Shown here one piece after another: positions 26,501 to 34,384 of a stretch of 64,000 nt of DNA. Numbering within the stretch: position 1 is the stretch's first letter; each line of letters begins with the position of its first letter. The DNA is from an uncultured Flavobacteriaceae bacterium (lineage in GTDB: Bacteria; Bacteroidota; Bacteroidia; Flavobacteriales; Flavobacteriaceae): contig CANNCM010000002.1 in assembly GCA_947503105.1 (NCBI GenBank), forward strand, positions 329,546 to 393,545, read 5' to 3'. The translations under genes and the position numbers were made by a program. The notes under the pieces were generated by a model, which saw nothing but the letters and a program-made list of their open reading frames with translations, had not been told where the DNA came from and searched no databases.

Positions 26501-27140
26501 TCTTAGAACGTTTTACCACTACAAATGGGCTGGACTGAGCGCCACTGGAGCACCACAAGTTTTTGATGCAAAGGGAAATATCACACCATATACAACAGAT
26601 ATAACAGATGTTAACGCCCTAGAAAAAGCGGGGCAACGCGATCCAAAATATTCGGGTAGTTTTCAGAATACTATTCGCTATAAAGGCTTTAGCTTATATG
26701 CTTTAGTTGCTTTTCAACTAGGGCATGTTTTTAGAAAAAAAACTATAGATTACGCCGAAATGAACTACAGCAGAACTCCTCCTCATAAAGATTTTGATCA
26801 ACGTTGGCAAAATCCAGGGGATGAAAAAACGACATACGTTCCTGCCTACAATCCAGATAGTGGGCAAAACTTTAACTATGGTAATTACTTTGAAAATAGT
26901 GATTTACACACCCTCAAAGCAGACCATATACGTTTATCAGCCGTGAGCTTAAACTACGACTTTAACCAACAATGGTTAAGAACTACATTTATCAATTCTA
27001 TCAACATGGGCATCAATGTGCAAAATCTTGGAATTCTTTGGGCAGCAAACAAATATAATATTGATCCATTACTGAATAATTTTAGAAGAACTGCACCAAA
27101 TGAACCCATCTATTCTATTAACGCAAGAATAAAATTTTGA
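23505..27140 (+). CDS. SusC/RagA-type TonB-dependent receptor with STN signalling domain
   Basis: Outer-membrane importer of 1211 residues. Order: signal region (to about residue 45), STN domain (VAEIFDLIVAQTDYNFLYTRDLF.., about 50-125), a CarboxypepD_reg-like beta domain (MLRGIISDQSGLPLPGVNVVVE), plug (STGYQKISKERSTGSADVVSE; NNPLVVVDGFEI; DAAAASIWGAKAANGVIVINTK) and a 22-strand barrel ending in aromatic INARIKF. The STN domain marks it as a transducer to the FecR/sigma pair upstream. It works with the SusD lipoprotein encoded next. The substrate cannot be told from sequence; no glycoside hydrolase gene is nearby, so a carbohydrate is not indicated. Confidence 0.96.
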   Translation: MNINLIPCRPYFLRGNILKFVMRSSIFLSSLFVFGFSPGISHSQKENIEITKTATYEVAEIFDLIVAQTDYNFLYTRDLFDNIPEVRLAAGTMRTDDLLKKCLGASAFTYNFKGDSTIVLQKKQTQHAIIDDNDQQQDMLRGIISDQSGLPLPGVNVVVERPGSDIIEGTYSGFDGDYTAIVSPNATITFSMIGFKTQQIQYVGQKVLNIVMQEDINELEEVQIVSTGYQKISKERSTGSADVVSEKTLENYKNQRTTNNVLDLLNGTIPGLGFATNQTQFGPGTKTLSIRGRTAFSLDNNNPLVVVDGFEIIGDDEAGVREILRRYNPEDIESITVLKDAAAASIWGAKAANGVIVINTKQGKRRSETTTSFTSTLSLQEHPDYSKGYLASVASSLALDKLRVDNNMESIASPYWFTSPNNEGAQTYQDLNNGIITQQQADAIINKLRQTNTIQEYSDLFLETGLHQRHTLNVSHGGDHFGLYSSFGYDKEETTQKGEESRLFTGNLNINTDISKGITLGARVNFTNGKELNNAAATPIEMMQAYEQFLDKEGNYIFRDEEIHKYTRQELEATGIYPYGWGYNEKQEFDNMDNTTYSNSIDLGLTLKVKLFEGLDFETAYNFQNSRSEGRNLLNENRYNTRYLINTSVIFIDHDDDPTTPAVFDPTQQYDGFVLPKGNILQSSYRKYSSSGGRVQLNYSRFFGPEQKHFVTALLGVDYRELNSELNGNELYSYNANSRTNYLPVDLTNRYMDSFGYERKIEPSPTVYNRIKDRFLANYVNGAYTYNDKYTLSSSWRLDDSNLFGSSPKYRNVPLWSVGAKWQAAKESFMQNIDWIDQLDVRISYGTGGAIDKSTHPFLAYIRDVDYFTGEVVGNIVNYKNDELRWSTTSTTNVGLDFVLYAGKLSGSFEWYRKYTDDLLTEVPINPTNGFSSQTRNFGEVSNKGIDLRLTYNPIDTDTFGWSMTGLLNYNKNKVERIGDITQNIAYFTNGRLPILGEALRTFYHYKWAGLSATGAPQVFDAKGNITPYTTDITDVNALEKAGQRDPKYSGSFQNTIRYKGFSLYALVAFQLGHVFRKKTIDYAEMNYSRTPPHKDFDQRWQNPGDEKTTYVPAYNPDSGQNFNYGNYFENSDLHTLKADHIRLSAVSLNYDFNQQWLRTTFINSINMGINVQNLGILWAANKYNIDPLLNNFRRTAPNEPIYSINARIKF

Positions 27141-27163
27141 AACAAAATACTAAATATAAACAG

Positions 27164-28552
27164 ATGAAAACAATTTACTCCTATATACTACTCGCCGCAT
27201 TGTTAAGTTTCTCTTGCGATCGTGATAAGTTGCTCGATCTAAAACCTTTTGATGATATTATCCCAAGCACAGTGGAGGACTTTCGCCGTTTGTTGGATTA
27301 CCATTATTATTATGAACCAGAAATGCTTTCAGATGTAGGGGTTGCACATCTATATAGCATTGATTTATTTATGACTGATGAATATCAAGTATTAGGTGGA
27401 ACCTTTGAAAATCAGTTTAGTACTCACATACGATTTAGAGACGCTGCGACATGGGAAAAAGATTTTGGTGCTCTAAATACAGAGGATTTTGACTGGGCGG
27501 TTTTATACAAAACTATTCTAACGGCTAACATAGTGATAGAAGGTATGAATGACCCAAAAATAACAGGAGATGAAACATTGAAAAACATCTTAAAATCAGA
27601 AGCCAAAGTACACAGAGCACTGGCCTATTTTAGTCTTGTTAATTTATATAGCAAACAATACAATGCTACCAGTGCCGATACGGATTTGGGCGTCCCCATC
27701 AAACTGACGTCAAAACCTGAAATTCAAATCCCGCGTGCTTCTGTAAAGAAAGTCTATGATTTGATTCTCAATGATTTAAAGGATGTTATAGAGATTAACG
27801 CATTGCCCATGGGGAAACAAAAAATTGGCACACGGCCGTCTATGGCCGCGGCCTATGCGGTTTTGGCTAAAACCCATCTGGCCATGGGAGCGTACCAAAA
27901 GGCATTGACGGCAGCCAACAAAAGTCTTCAAAACTACAATACTCTTTTGGATATGAATTCAATTATTTTTTACCCAGAAAGTATAAACAATCCAGAAGGG
28001 ATTGTGATTAAAAAAGCTGCTCTAGAAGGTCCACGAGGGATGTATGCTGCAGATGATTTAATAGCGCTGTATGACCCCTCAGATTTGCGTTTAGAATACT
28101 ATATGGCACTTCCAGAAGACCCAAATAATCCATATATGCTTCAAAGAACGAATATAATTGAAGATAGTTGGCCACTGAGTCCTACAACTCCCGAATTGTA
28201 TTTGATTCGAGCAGAATGCAATGCTCGTGTTGGAGATTTGAATGCCGTTGATAATGATTTAAACGCTATTGGACAAAATCGCATACCGGGCTATACCCCA
28301 CTCCCCAACTATACCGACAGAGCAACCGCCTTGGAAGCTGTCAAAATAGAACGTCGCAAGGAACTCGTGGGAAAAGGCGTCCGTTTGTTTGATTTAAAAC
28401 GCTACAATGCCTTTGACAATGCCAATATTTCACTGACAAGAATTATTGACGGTACAACACATACACTAAAAGCCAACAGTAACCGTTGGATAGTTCCAAT
28501 TGCTAGATCTGTATTAGCACAAGATCCATCACTAGAACAAAGTCCAAGATAA
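27164..28552 (+). CDS. SusD/RagB family outer-membrane lipoprotein
   Basis: Surface substrate-binding lid of the SusC channel, about 462 residues. Start set at the ATG at 27164, which gives a lipoprotein signal (ILLAALLSFSC, Cys18); the track's TTG at 27137 lies in the susC stop region. TPR-like helices typical of SusD: DWAVLYKTILTANIVIEG, KSEAKVHRALAYFSLVNLYSKQY with the conserved Ala-Tyr-Phe pattern, and the C-terminal RRKELVGKGVRLFDLKRY and NSNRWIVPI. Slightly shorter than most SusD proteins. It is co-transcribed with susC (23 bases apart) and followed after 41 bases by a TlpA-like gene. Confidence 0.95.
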   Translation: MKTIYSYILLAALLSFSCDRDKLLDLKPFDDIIPSTVEDFRRLLDYHYYYEPEMLSDVGVAHLYSIDLFMTDEYQVLGGTFENQFSTHIRFRDAATWEKDFGALNTEDFDWAVLYKTILTANIVIEGMNDPKITGDETLKNILKSEAKVHRALAYFSLVNLYSKQYNATSADTDLGVPIKLTSKPEIQIPRASVKKVYDLILNDLKDVIEINALPMGKQKIGTRPSMAAAYAVLAKTHLAMGAYQKALTAANKSLQNYNTLLDMNSIIFYPESINNPEGIVIKKAALEGPRGMYAADDLIALYDPSDLRLEYYMALPEDPNNPYMLQRTNIIEDSWPLSPTTPELYLIRAECNARVGDLNAVDNDLNAIGQNRIPGYTPLPNYTDRATALEAVKIERRKELVGKGVRLFDLKRYNAFDNANISLTRIIDGTTHTLKANSNRWIVPIARSVLAQDPSLEQSPR

Positions 28553-28593
28553 TATCCAAATTAAATTATCATACAAACACTAAAAAAAAACAG

Positions 28594-29964
28594 ATGAAAA
28601 AAATAATTTCACTATGTGTTGTACTGCTATTAGCAAGCTGCACAAAAGACAAGGCCGTGGTAAGCTTAGAAGGAAAAATAACCAATCCTTTGGACAGTGG
28701 AGAAACAACTAAACTCATTATTGGCAGTGATTTAGAATTTGAGAATCCTGCAGCATTTGAAAAAACAATAGAAGTACAAGCAAACGGAACATTTTCTGAT
28801 ACCCTGAAAATACCATGTGGTGGCATATATACTTTTATGTATTCTGAAAATGCAATAGGTAGTGTTTATATGGAGCCCAATAATAACTTAGAACTCTATT
28901 TTGATAACAAAAACTTTGAGCCTTCATTAGAATTTAAAGGAGAGCACGCAGAAGCATCAAATTATTTAAAAAAAACCGATAAAGAGAACCAAAAATTAAT
29001 GTTCACTACATATGAATTTGACCCCACCAAAAAAGATATTAATGACTTTATAGACAGTTTAAGCGTAGTCAAAAATAAAAACCTAAAAACACTAAAAAAT
29101 GTATCTTCAGAGTTTATAGATCTAATGAAAAACAAGACTGAAATTTCTTTACTATCTACTGGTTATGGCTTATACGGTATTCTTAATCAAATGGACCCCA
29201 AAAAGGCCGAAAAGTACAAAAAATACAAAGACCGTGTGGATAGTTTCAATTATGATGATGAAGCACTATACAGACAAAGTGGTGATCTTAAAAAACTTAT
29301 GATATTTTACTATTCGTATTTATTTGAGCAAAGTGAAAGAGAACAATTTGTTAAAAAAGTTGCACATTTTAAATCCAACTATATAAAAAATGATTTTGCA
29401 CGTCTTTTGATTAGTATGATCTCTCACGAAATGCCACAAGAACATGAGTTTTTGGCTGCCTCTGTACATCAACTGACCAAAGACAAAACGGTCATTAGCG
29501 GTCTAGAAAGCAAGCTCGATGATATCGCTAATGTTGTAAAAGGAAAGCCATCCCCACAATTCACAAATTACATCAATCATGCTGGGGGCACCAATGCTTT
29601 AAAAGACTATAAAGGAAAGTACGTGTATATTGATGTCTGGGCAACTTGGTGTGGACCTTGTGTTGCAGAAATTCCTTATTTAAAAAAATTAGAGAAAAAG
29701 TTTGAAGGAAAAAATATTCATTTTTTAAGTATTTCTGTAGATAAAGACAAAGAGGCGTGGCGAAAAATGGTAACTGATAAAAACTTAGGAGGCGTTCAAC
29801 TCCTTGTGGATAAACCAAATTCGGAATTTATTACTAAATATCAAGTTACTGGCATTCCAAGATTCATTTTGATAGACCCCGAAGGTATCATTGTAGAACC
29901 AAATATGTTGCGTCCTTCTCAAGAAAAAGAGATTGTAGCCTATTTTAAAGACTTAGGGATTTAG
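28594..29964 (+). CDS. TlpA-like thioredoxin-domain lipoprotein
   Basis: A 456-residue exported thiol-disulfide protein. Lipoprotein signal MKKIISLCVVLLLASC (Cys16). A beta-rich N-terminal domain (~25-125), a long helical Lys-rich middle (~125-310) and a C-terminal TlpA/AhpC-TSA thioredoxin domain with active site ATWCGPCVAEIPYL follow; the cis-Pro segment TGIPRFILIDPEG is intact, so it should be redox-active in the periplasm or at the inner face of the outer membrane. Third gene of the SusC/SusD set; such TlpA-like genes often accompany these loci in Flavobacteriaceae. Its partner may be a disulfide-bearing component or cargo of the importer. Confidence 0.93.
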   Translation: MKKIISLCVVLLLASCTKDKAVVSLEGKITNPLDSGETTKLIIGSDLEFENPAAFEKTIEVQANGTFSDTLKIPCGGIYTFMYSENAIGSVYMEPNNNLELYFDNKNFEPSLEFKGEHAEASNYLKKTDKENQKLMFTTYEFDPTKKDINDFIDSLSVVKNKNLKTLKNVSSEFIDLMKNKTEISLLSTGYGLYGILNQMDPKKAEKYKKYKDRVDSFNYDDEALYRQSGDLKKLMIFYYSYLFEQSEREQFVKKVAHFKSNYIKNDFARLLISMISHEMPQEHEFLAASVHQLTKDKTVISGLESKLDDIANVVKGKPSPQFTNYINHAGGTNALKDYKGKYVYIDVWATWCGPCVAEIPYLKKLEKKFEGKNIHFLSISVDKDKEAWRKMVTDKNLGGVQLLVDKPNSEFITKYQVTGIPRFILIDPEGIIVEPNMLRPSQEKEIVAYFKDLGI

Positions 29965-30043
29965 AATAAAAACATATTTATAAGGTTCTATTTGTTTTTA
30001 AACTACTTTTAAAACGCAACATCAAAAGCGCAATTAAAAAATA

Positions 30044-30070
30044 AAAACATAGGCCACCTAGGTTTTGTTT
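30044..30070 (+). terminator. weak terminator-like hairpin behind the SusCD-TlpA unit
   Basis: AAAAC-at-AGG-CCA-CCT-ag-GTTTT followed by GTTTTATG. An internal loop weakens the stem; called only because it is placed at the end of a long operon and before rlmH. Confidence 0.3.
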
Positions 30071-30088
30071 TATGTGTAACTTTACAGC

Positions 30089-30562
30089 ATGAAAATAAAA
30101 CTTTTGGCGGTTGGAAAAACAGACAATGCCGCCCTCATAGCGTTAATTCAGAACTACGAGGCGCGGCTTCGTCATTATGTGTCTTTTTCAATAGATGTTA
30201 TCCCTGATTTAAAAAATACCAAAAACCTTTCAGAACTTGTTCAAAAAGAAAAAGAAGGAGCACTAATTTTAAGCAAAATCTCAAACACAGACCGTCTTTT
30301 CTTACTTGATGATAAAGGAACAACAATGGATTCTGTAGCGTTTTCACAGTTCTTACAAAAGCAAATGAATTCTGGCCTCAAACAATTGGTTTTTGTCGTT
30401 GGTGGACCCTATGGTTTTTCTGATGAAGTGTATAAAAAAGCACAAGGTAAAATTTCACTTTCAAAAATGACCTTTTCCCATCAAATGGTACGCTTAGTTG
30501 CCATCGAACAAATTTATAGAGCATTCACCATTTTACGAAATGAACCTTATCACCATCAATAA
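30089..30562 (+). CDS. rlmH: 23S rRNA pseudouridine1915 N3-methyltransferase
   Basis: SPOUT-class methyltransferase that modifies pseudouridine 1915 in helix 69 of 23S rRNA on assembled 70S ribosomes. 157 residues, standard. N-terminal MKIKLLAVGKTDNAAL; SAM-binding knot residues FVVGGPYGFSDEVY and the C-terminal SKMTFSHQMVRLVAIEQIYRAFTILRNEPYHH are fully conserved. Start follows a TAACTTTA element resembling a -7 box. Followed after three bases by rdgB. Confidence 0.97.
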   Translation: MKIKLLAVGKTDNAALIALIQNYEARLRHYVSFSIDVIPDLKNTKNLSELVQKEKEGALILSKISNTDRLFLLDDKGTTMDSVAFSQFLQKQMNSGLKQLVFVVGGPYGFSDEVYKKAQGKISLSKMTFSHQMVRLVAIEQIYRAFTILRNEPYHHQ

Positions 30563-30565
30563 ATT

Positions 30566-31147
30566 ATGATTGAAATTGTTTTTGCAACTAACAACCCCAA
30601 TAAACTTATAGAGGTACAAGCACAACTCCCACAAGGTATTAGGCTCATTAGTCTTGGTGAAATTGGGTGTACAGAAGATATTCCTGAAACCCAAAACACA
30701 ATTGAAGGTAACGCTATTCAAAAAGCCAATTACATCAAGTCTAATTACAATTTAGATTGTTTTGCAGATGATACAGGCTTGGAAGTTCTTTCGTTAAATG
30801 GCGCTCCAGGAGTTTATTCTGCTCGATACGCTGGGCCACAAAAAAATGCAGAAGCTAATATTGAAAAATTACTTTCTGAACTCAAAAATAAACCAAACCG
30901 AAAAGCACAGTTCAAAACTGTAATTGCCTTACATTTCAAAGGAAAATTAATCACCTTTGAAGGGATTTGTAAAGGAGAAATTACACACGAAAAAACAGGT
31001 TTTGGCGGTTTCGGATATGATCCAATATTTAGGCCCATTGGCAAAACCCAAACCTTTGCCGAAATGCCTTTGAAAGAAAAAACAATTATTGGTCACAGAG
31101 GGCTTGCCATTGTACAATTGATCGCCTTTTTCAATAAAAACAAGTAA
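30566..31147 (+). CDS. rdgB: XTP/dITP diphosphatase (RdgB/HAM1)
   Basis: Cleans the nucleotide pool by hydrolysing ITP, dITP and XTP to the monophosphates. 193 residues. Conserved blocks: VFATNNPNKLIEVQ, FADDTGLEV, GAPGVYSARYAG, GFGYDPIF, HRGLAI. Co-transcribed with rlmH (three-base gap). A 125-base leader separates it from the DEAD-box helicase gene. Confidence 0.96.
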   Translation: MIEIVFATNNPNKLIEVQAQLPQGIRLISLGEIGCTEDIPETQNTIEGNAIQKANYIKSNYNLDCFADDTGLEVLSLNGAPGVYSARYAGPQKNAEANIEKLLSELKNKPNRKAQFKTVIALHFKGKLITFEGICKGEITHEKTGFGGFGYDPIFRPIGKTQTFAEMPLKEKTIIGHRGLAIVQLIAFFNKNK

Positions 31148-31162
31148 CTTAATTATTTAATG

Positions 31163-31170
31163 TATCTTTG
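31163..31170 (+). promoter_or_regulatory. -7 element for the DEAD-box helicase leader
   Basis: TATCTTTG fits TAnnTTTG; no clear -33 TTTG at the expected distance. It would give a 5' leader of roughly 95 bases. Confidence 0.5.
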
Positions 31171-31177
31171 CCGCAAT

Positions 31178-31260
31178 TCCTCAGGGTGAGGATGTGTTAC
31201 AAGAAGTATGATAAAAATGTTCGATACGCTTCTAAGGTAACACCTTAATAGCACATCGAA
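31178..31260 (+). promoter_or_regulatory. structured 5' leader of the DEAD-box helicase gene
   Basis: Two hairpins: TCCTCA-GGG-TGAGGA (31178-31192), then a long element in which TTCGAT (31220-31225) pairs with ATCGAA (31255-31260) around an inner perfect stem TAAGGT-AAC-ACCTTA (31233-31247). No T-tract follows, so it is not a terminator. Leaders of cold-induced RNA helicase mRNAs are often structured; a thermosensor or autoregulatory role is inference. Confidence 0.55.
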
Positions 31261-31271
31261 TATACATACGA

Positions 31272-33068
31272 ATGAATACATTCCAACAACTTGGACTTGA
31301 AGAACACTTGCTTCAAGCCATAACCGATCTTGGTTTTGAAACCCCAAGTGAAGTTCAACAAAAAGCAATTCCAACCCTTTTATCAGAAGAAAATGACCTT
31401 GTCGCTTTGGCACAAACAGGGACAGGAAAAACAGCAGCATTTGGATTTCCAATGCTTCAAAAAATTGATATCAATAGTCGTACCACTCAAGGATTGATTC
31501 TCTCTCCAACGCGGGAATTATGTTTGCAAATTACAAACGAGTTAAAACTTTATGGAAAGTACTGTAAAGGTCTAAACGTAACAGCAATTTATGGCGGTGC
31601 AAGCATCACAGAACAGGCCAAAAATGTAAAACGAGGGGCGCAAATTATTGTGGCAACTCCTGGTCGTATGAAAGATATGATTAGCAGACGCTTAGTTGAT
31701 ATCTCTAAAATAGATTATGCGGTATTGGATGAAGCTGATGAGATGCTCAATATGGGGTTTTTTGAAGATATTAAATCTATTCTTTCTCATACCCCACAAG
31801 AAAAATCGACATGGTTGTTCTCTGCCACGATGCCAAAAGAGGTTTCTATAATTGCCAAAAAATTCATGGCCAACCCGACAGAAATTACCGTTGGACACAA
31901 AAATACAGGAAGCAAAAATGTATCTCACGAATATTATTTGGTAGGTTCAAGAGACCGTTATGCAGCCCTCAAACGATTGGCCGATGCTAATCCACAGATA
32001 TTCTCTGTTATATTTTGTAGAACAAAACGCGACACTCAAAAAGTTGCAGAAAAACTGATTGAAGACGGCTACAATGCAGGAGCATTACACGGAGATTTAA
32101 GTCAGAATCAGCGCGATTTGGTCATGAAATCTTTCAGAAACAAACAAATCCAAATGCTTGTGGCAACAGATGTTGCAGCCCGTGGAATTGATGTTGATGA
32201 CATCACACATGTAATCAATTATCAACTCCCAGATGAGATAGAAACATACACCCACCGTAGTGGTCGTACAGGACGTGCTGGAAAATCTGGGGTGTCGATG
32301 GTCATTATCACAAAAAGCGAGCAACGCAAAATCAAAACCATTGAAAAAATTATTCAAAAAGCGTTTATCAAAAAAGAAGTTCCTGAAGGAATGGAAATTT
32401 GTGAAGTTCAATTGAAAGCATTAGCACATAAAATTCACGATACAGAAATCAATCATGAAATTGATCCTTATCTTGAAGAAATCAATCTGTTACTTGAAGA
32501 TACAAGCAAAGAAGAACTTATCAAAAAGTTTTTTTCTGTAGAATTTACTCGATTTTTTAATTATTATAAAGGCGCGAAAAACCTCAATTCACCCAAAGGA
32601 AACAACTCTGAATCCGAAATTAGAAGCGATGATCAATCGGCTCGCTTTTTTATAAATATTGGAAAAAAAGATGGTTACGATTGGATGAGCCTAAAAGATT
32701 TCTTGCGCGACAACTTAGGGCTAGGACAGGATGATGTTTTTAAAGTTGATGTAAAAGACAGTTTTTCGTTTTTCAATACAGAAACTGTTCATATGCCAAA
32801 AGTGTTGGAGTTTTTTACAGATTTCAAACAAAATGGACGTTATATCAATGTTGAAATAACAGAGAAAAAAGAACGTAGAGGACAGCGTAAGTTTGGAAAA
32901 CAAAAAGGAGGACGTTCGCGGCGAAAAGATGGTTTTCGATCAAGTGGAGACCGAGGTCGAAGAAAAGATCGAAATAATGAAAATAGTGGTCGGTCACCTC
33001 GTAGATCTTCTGATTTCAAACCACAAGGAAGCGGGTCGTCTCGCCCAAGAAGAAATCGAAGGAAATAA
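31272..33068 (+). CDS. DEAD-box RNA helicase with DbpA-type RNA-binding domain and basic tail
   Basis: A 598-residue ATP-dependent RNA helicase of the DeaD/CsdA type. Helicase core: Q motif LGFETPSEVQQKAIP, AQTGTGKTAAFGF, PTRELCLQ, ATPGRM, DEADEML, SATMP, ATDVAARGIDVDD and HRSGRTGRAGKSG. A dimerisation-like segment follows, then a DbpA-type RRM (ARFFINIGKKDGYDWMSLKDFL, ~455-530), and a ~65-residue Arg/Lys/Gly-rich tail. Likely roles are ribosome assembly and cold-stress mRNA unwinding. It lies behind a structured leader with its own -7 element. Confidence 0.95.
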   Translation: MNTFQQLGLEEHLLQAITDLGFETPSEVQQKAIPTLLSEENDLVALAQTGTGKTAAFGFPMLQKIDINSRTTQGLILSPTRELCLQITNELKLYGKYCKGLNVTAIYGGASITEQAKNVKRGAQIIVATPGRMKDMISRRLVDISKIDYAVLDEADEMLNMGFFEDIKSILSHTPQEKSTWLFSATMPKEVSIIAKKFMANPTEITVGHKNTGSKNVSHEYYLVGSRDRYAALKRLADANPQIFSVIFCRTKRDTQKVAEKLIEDGYNAGALHGDLSQNQRDLVMKSFRNKQIQMLVATDVAARGIDVDDITHVINYQLPDEIETYTHRSGRTGRAGKSGVSMVIITKSEQRKIKTIEKIIQKAFIKKEVPEGMEICEVQLKALAHKIHDTEINHEIDPYLEEINLLLEDTSKEELIKKFFSVEFTRFFNYYKGAKNLNSPKGNNSESEIRSDDQSARFFINIGKKDGYDWMSLKDFLRDNLGLGQDDVFKVDVKDSFSFFNTETVHMPKVLEFFTDFKQNGRYINVEITEKKERRGQRKFGKQKGGRSRRKDGFRSSGDRGRRKDRNNENSGRSPRRSSDFKPQGSGSSRPRRNRRK

Positions 33069-33152
33069 ATCAAGTGTTAATTTTTAAACAAAATTTGGGC
33101 TGATATTTGCTATATAAACATAGTTTAGTATTTTTAGCATAACAAATTTTCT

Positions 33153-33920
33153 ATGAAGCACTGCTTGACTTTCGTTCTATTATTTTTTTTATCCCTATAT
33201 AGTTTTGGTCAAAATAATGCTGTTGTTAAAGGTAAAATAGTAAACGCCGCCAATGACGAGCCCATGGAAAATGTGAATATTGTCAACCTAAATCAGGTTT
33301 TCGGGACTTCTACAAATGTTGATGGAGAGTTTGAAATTAATGCCAAAACAAACGATACTTTACACCTTTCTTTTTTAGGTTTTAAATCCATTAAAGTGAG
33401 AGTAACAAATGATTGGATCAATTTTGGAAACACCACAACAATTGAACTTACAGAGCTTGCCTTGGCGCTAGAAGAGGTGGTTGTCAATAAGTTGAAGCTG
33501 ACAGGGTATTTGGAGATAGACATCAAACAAGTACCAATTCAAAAAAACACCAGATACAGTATTTCTGGGCTAAATACAGGCTACGAATCGAGCCCACGGT
33601 CGCCAAACATGGTTACCAAAGTTTTAGGCGCCATTTTTAATCCCGCTGATTTCCTCTATAATATTTTTGGGAAAAAACCACGCGAGATGAAAAAGCTTCG
33701 TAAAATGAAAAAACAAGAAGAAATCCGAAACATCCTCGCCTCTCGTTTCGATAGAGAAATGCTGACCGCATTACTGCAAGTAGATAAGGTAGATTTAGAT
33801 TTACTCATTAGCGAATGTAATTATTCGGATGATTTTATCCGAAACGCCAATGATCTTCAAGTTCTTGATGCTATAAGCGAGTGCTACGAAGAGTATAAAA
33901 TTCTTAGTAAAGGCCGTTAA
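33153..33920 (+). CDS. exported CarboxypepD_reg-like domain protein
   Basis: A 255-residue protein with signal peptide (MKHCLTFVLLFFLSLYSFGQ) and one CarboxypepD_reg-like beta domain (VVKGKIVNAANDEPMENVNIVNLN.., TLHLSFLGFKSIKVRV.., ALALEEVVV; ~22-115), the module also found at the start of SusC proteins. The C-terminal part is helical and basic (KKPREMKKLRKMKKQEEIRNILA) and ends in an acidic helix. No barrel follows, so it is not a receptor. Probably periplasmic; function unknown. Two-gene context is uninformative. Confidence 0.85.
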   Translation: MKHCLTFVLLFFLSLYSFGQNNAVVKGKIVNAANDEPMENVNIVNLNQVFGTSTNVDGEFEINAKTNDTLHLSFLGFKSIKVRVTNDWINFGNTTTIELTELALALEEVVVNKLKLTGYLEIDIKQVPIQKNTRYSISGLNTGYESSPRSPNMVTKVLGAIFNPADFLYNIFGKKPREMKKLRKMKKQEEIRNILASRFDREMLTALLQVDKVDLDLLISECNYSDDFIRNANDLQVLDAISECYEEYKILSKGR

Positions 33921-33954
33921 TTTTGATTTTTTTTAATAAAAAGTTAAATTAAAT

Positions 33955-33984
33955 TTTGTGTTTTAACTTTTTTTTATACATTTG
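33955..33984 (+). promoter_or_regulatory. promoter of the glsB-like stress gene
   Basis: TTTG (33955-33958), 18 bases, TACATTTG (33977-33984). Strong match to the phylum consensus; leaves a ~105-base leader before the ATG at 34097. Confidence 0.7.
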
Positions 33985-34096
33985 TTTTGTTAATGTTTGC
34001 CCCCAATCATGAACAACCGAAACTTCACACAACTAGTTTCTTTTTTTATTTCTTTGAGGGCAGTATTATTAAAAATTAATACTAATATCAACTATT

Positions 34097-34348
34097 ATGG
34101 AAATTATTAGCACAATAGTAATCGGAGCAATAGCTGGATGGCTTGGAAGCTCTATTTTCAAAGGCAGTAGTCTAGGATTGTTTGGCAATATCATTGTTGG
34201 TATTGTTGGGAGTTTTGTAGGCAATTGGTCTTTAGGAAAACTTGGCGTAAGTCTTGGCTCAGGATGGATAGGTGCTATCTTAACTGGTGCTGTAGGCGCT
34301 TTAATTATATTATTTCTCCTTAATTTGATTTTCAAAAAAAGGCTGTAA
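34097..34348 (+). CDS. GlsB/YeaQ/YmgE family stress-response membrane protein
   Basis: An 83-residue, Gly-rich protein with three predicted membrane helices (IISTIVIGAIAGWLGSSIF; GLFGNIIVGIVGSFVGN; WIGAILTGAVGALIILFLL) ending in KKRL. This is the transglycosylase-associated protein family (YeaQ), induced by general stress in other bacteria; mechanism unknown. It has a good promoter and a strong terminator, so it is a single-gene unit. The stop codon lies at the edge of a structured element described separately. Confidence 0.92.
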   Translation: MEIISTIVIGAIAGWLGSSIFKGSSLGLFGNIIVGIVGSFVGNWSLGKLGVSLGSGWIGAILTGAVGALIILFLLNLIFKKRL

Positions 34349-34382
34349 GTTCGAGTCTGAACCCTTCTCGATTTGCTCAGCC
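34341..34382 (+). other. tRNA T-arm-like structured segment at the glsB 3' end
   Basis: GGCTG (34341-34345) can pair with CAGCC (34378-34382) around GTTCGAGTCTGAAC, which contains the T-loop string TTCGAGTC. Only three of five T-stem pairs form and no acceptor stem or CCA exists, so it is not a tRNA. It could be the body of a small 3'-derived RNA ended by the next hairpin, or a decayed tRNA piece. Confidence 0.35.
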
Positions 34383-34384
34383 CC

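Noticed and set aside
31153-31452. 99-aa minus-strand ORF across the helicase leader
   Set aside because: It spans the leader and start of the helicase gene in antisense, with no family pattern; the leader is better explained by RNA hairpins.
34341-34382. A tRNA gene at the glsB 3' end
   Set aside because: Only the T-loop string is present; T-stem pairing is poor and acceptor, D and anticodon arms are absent.
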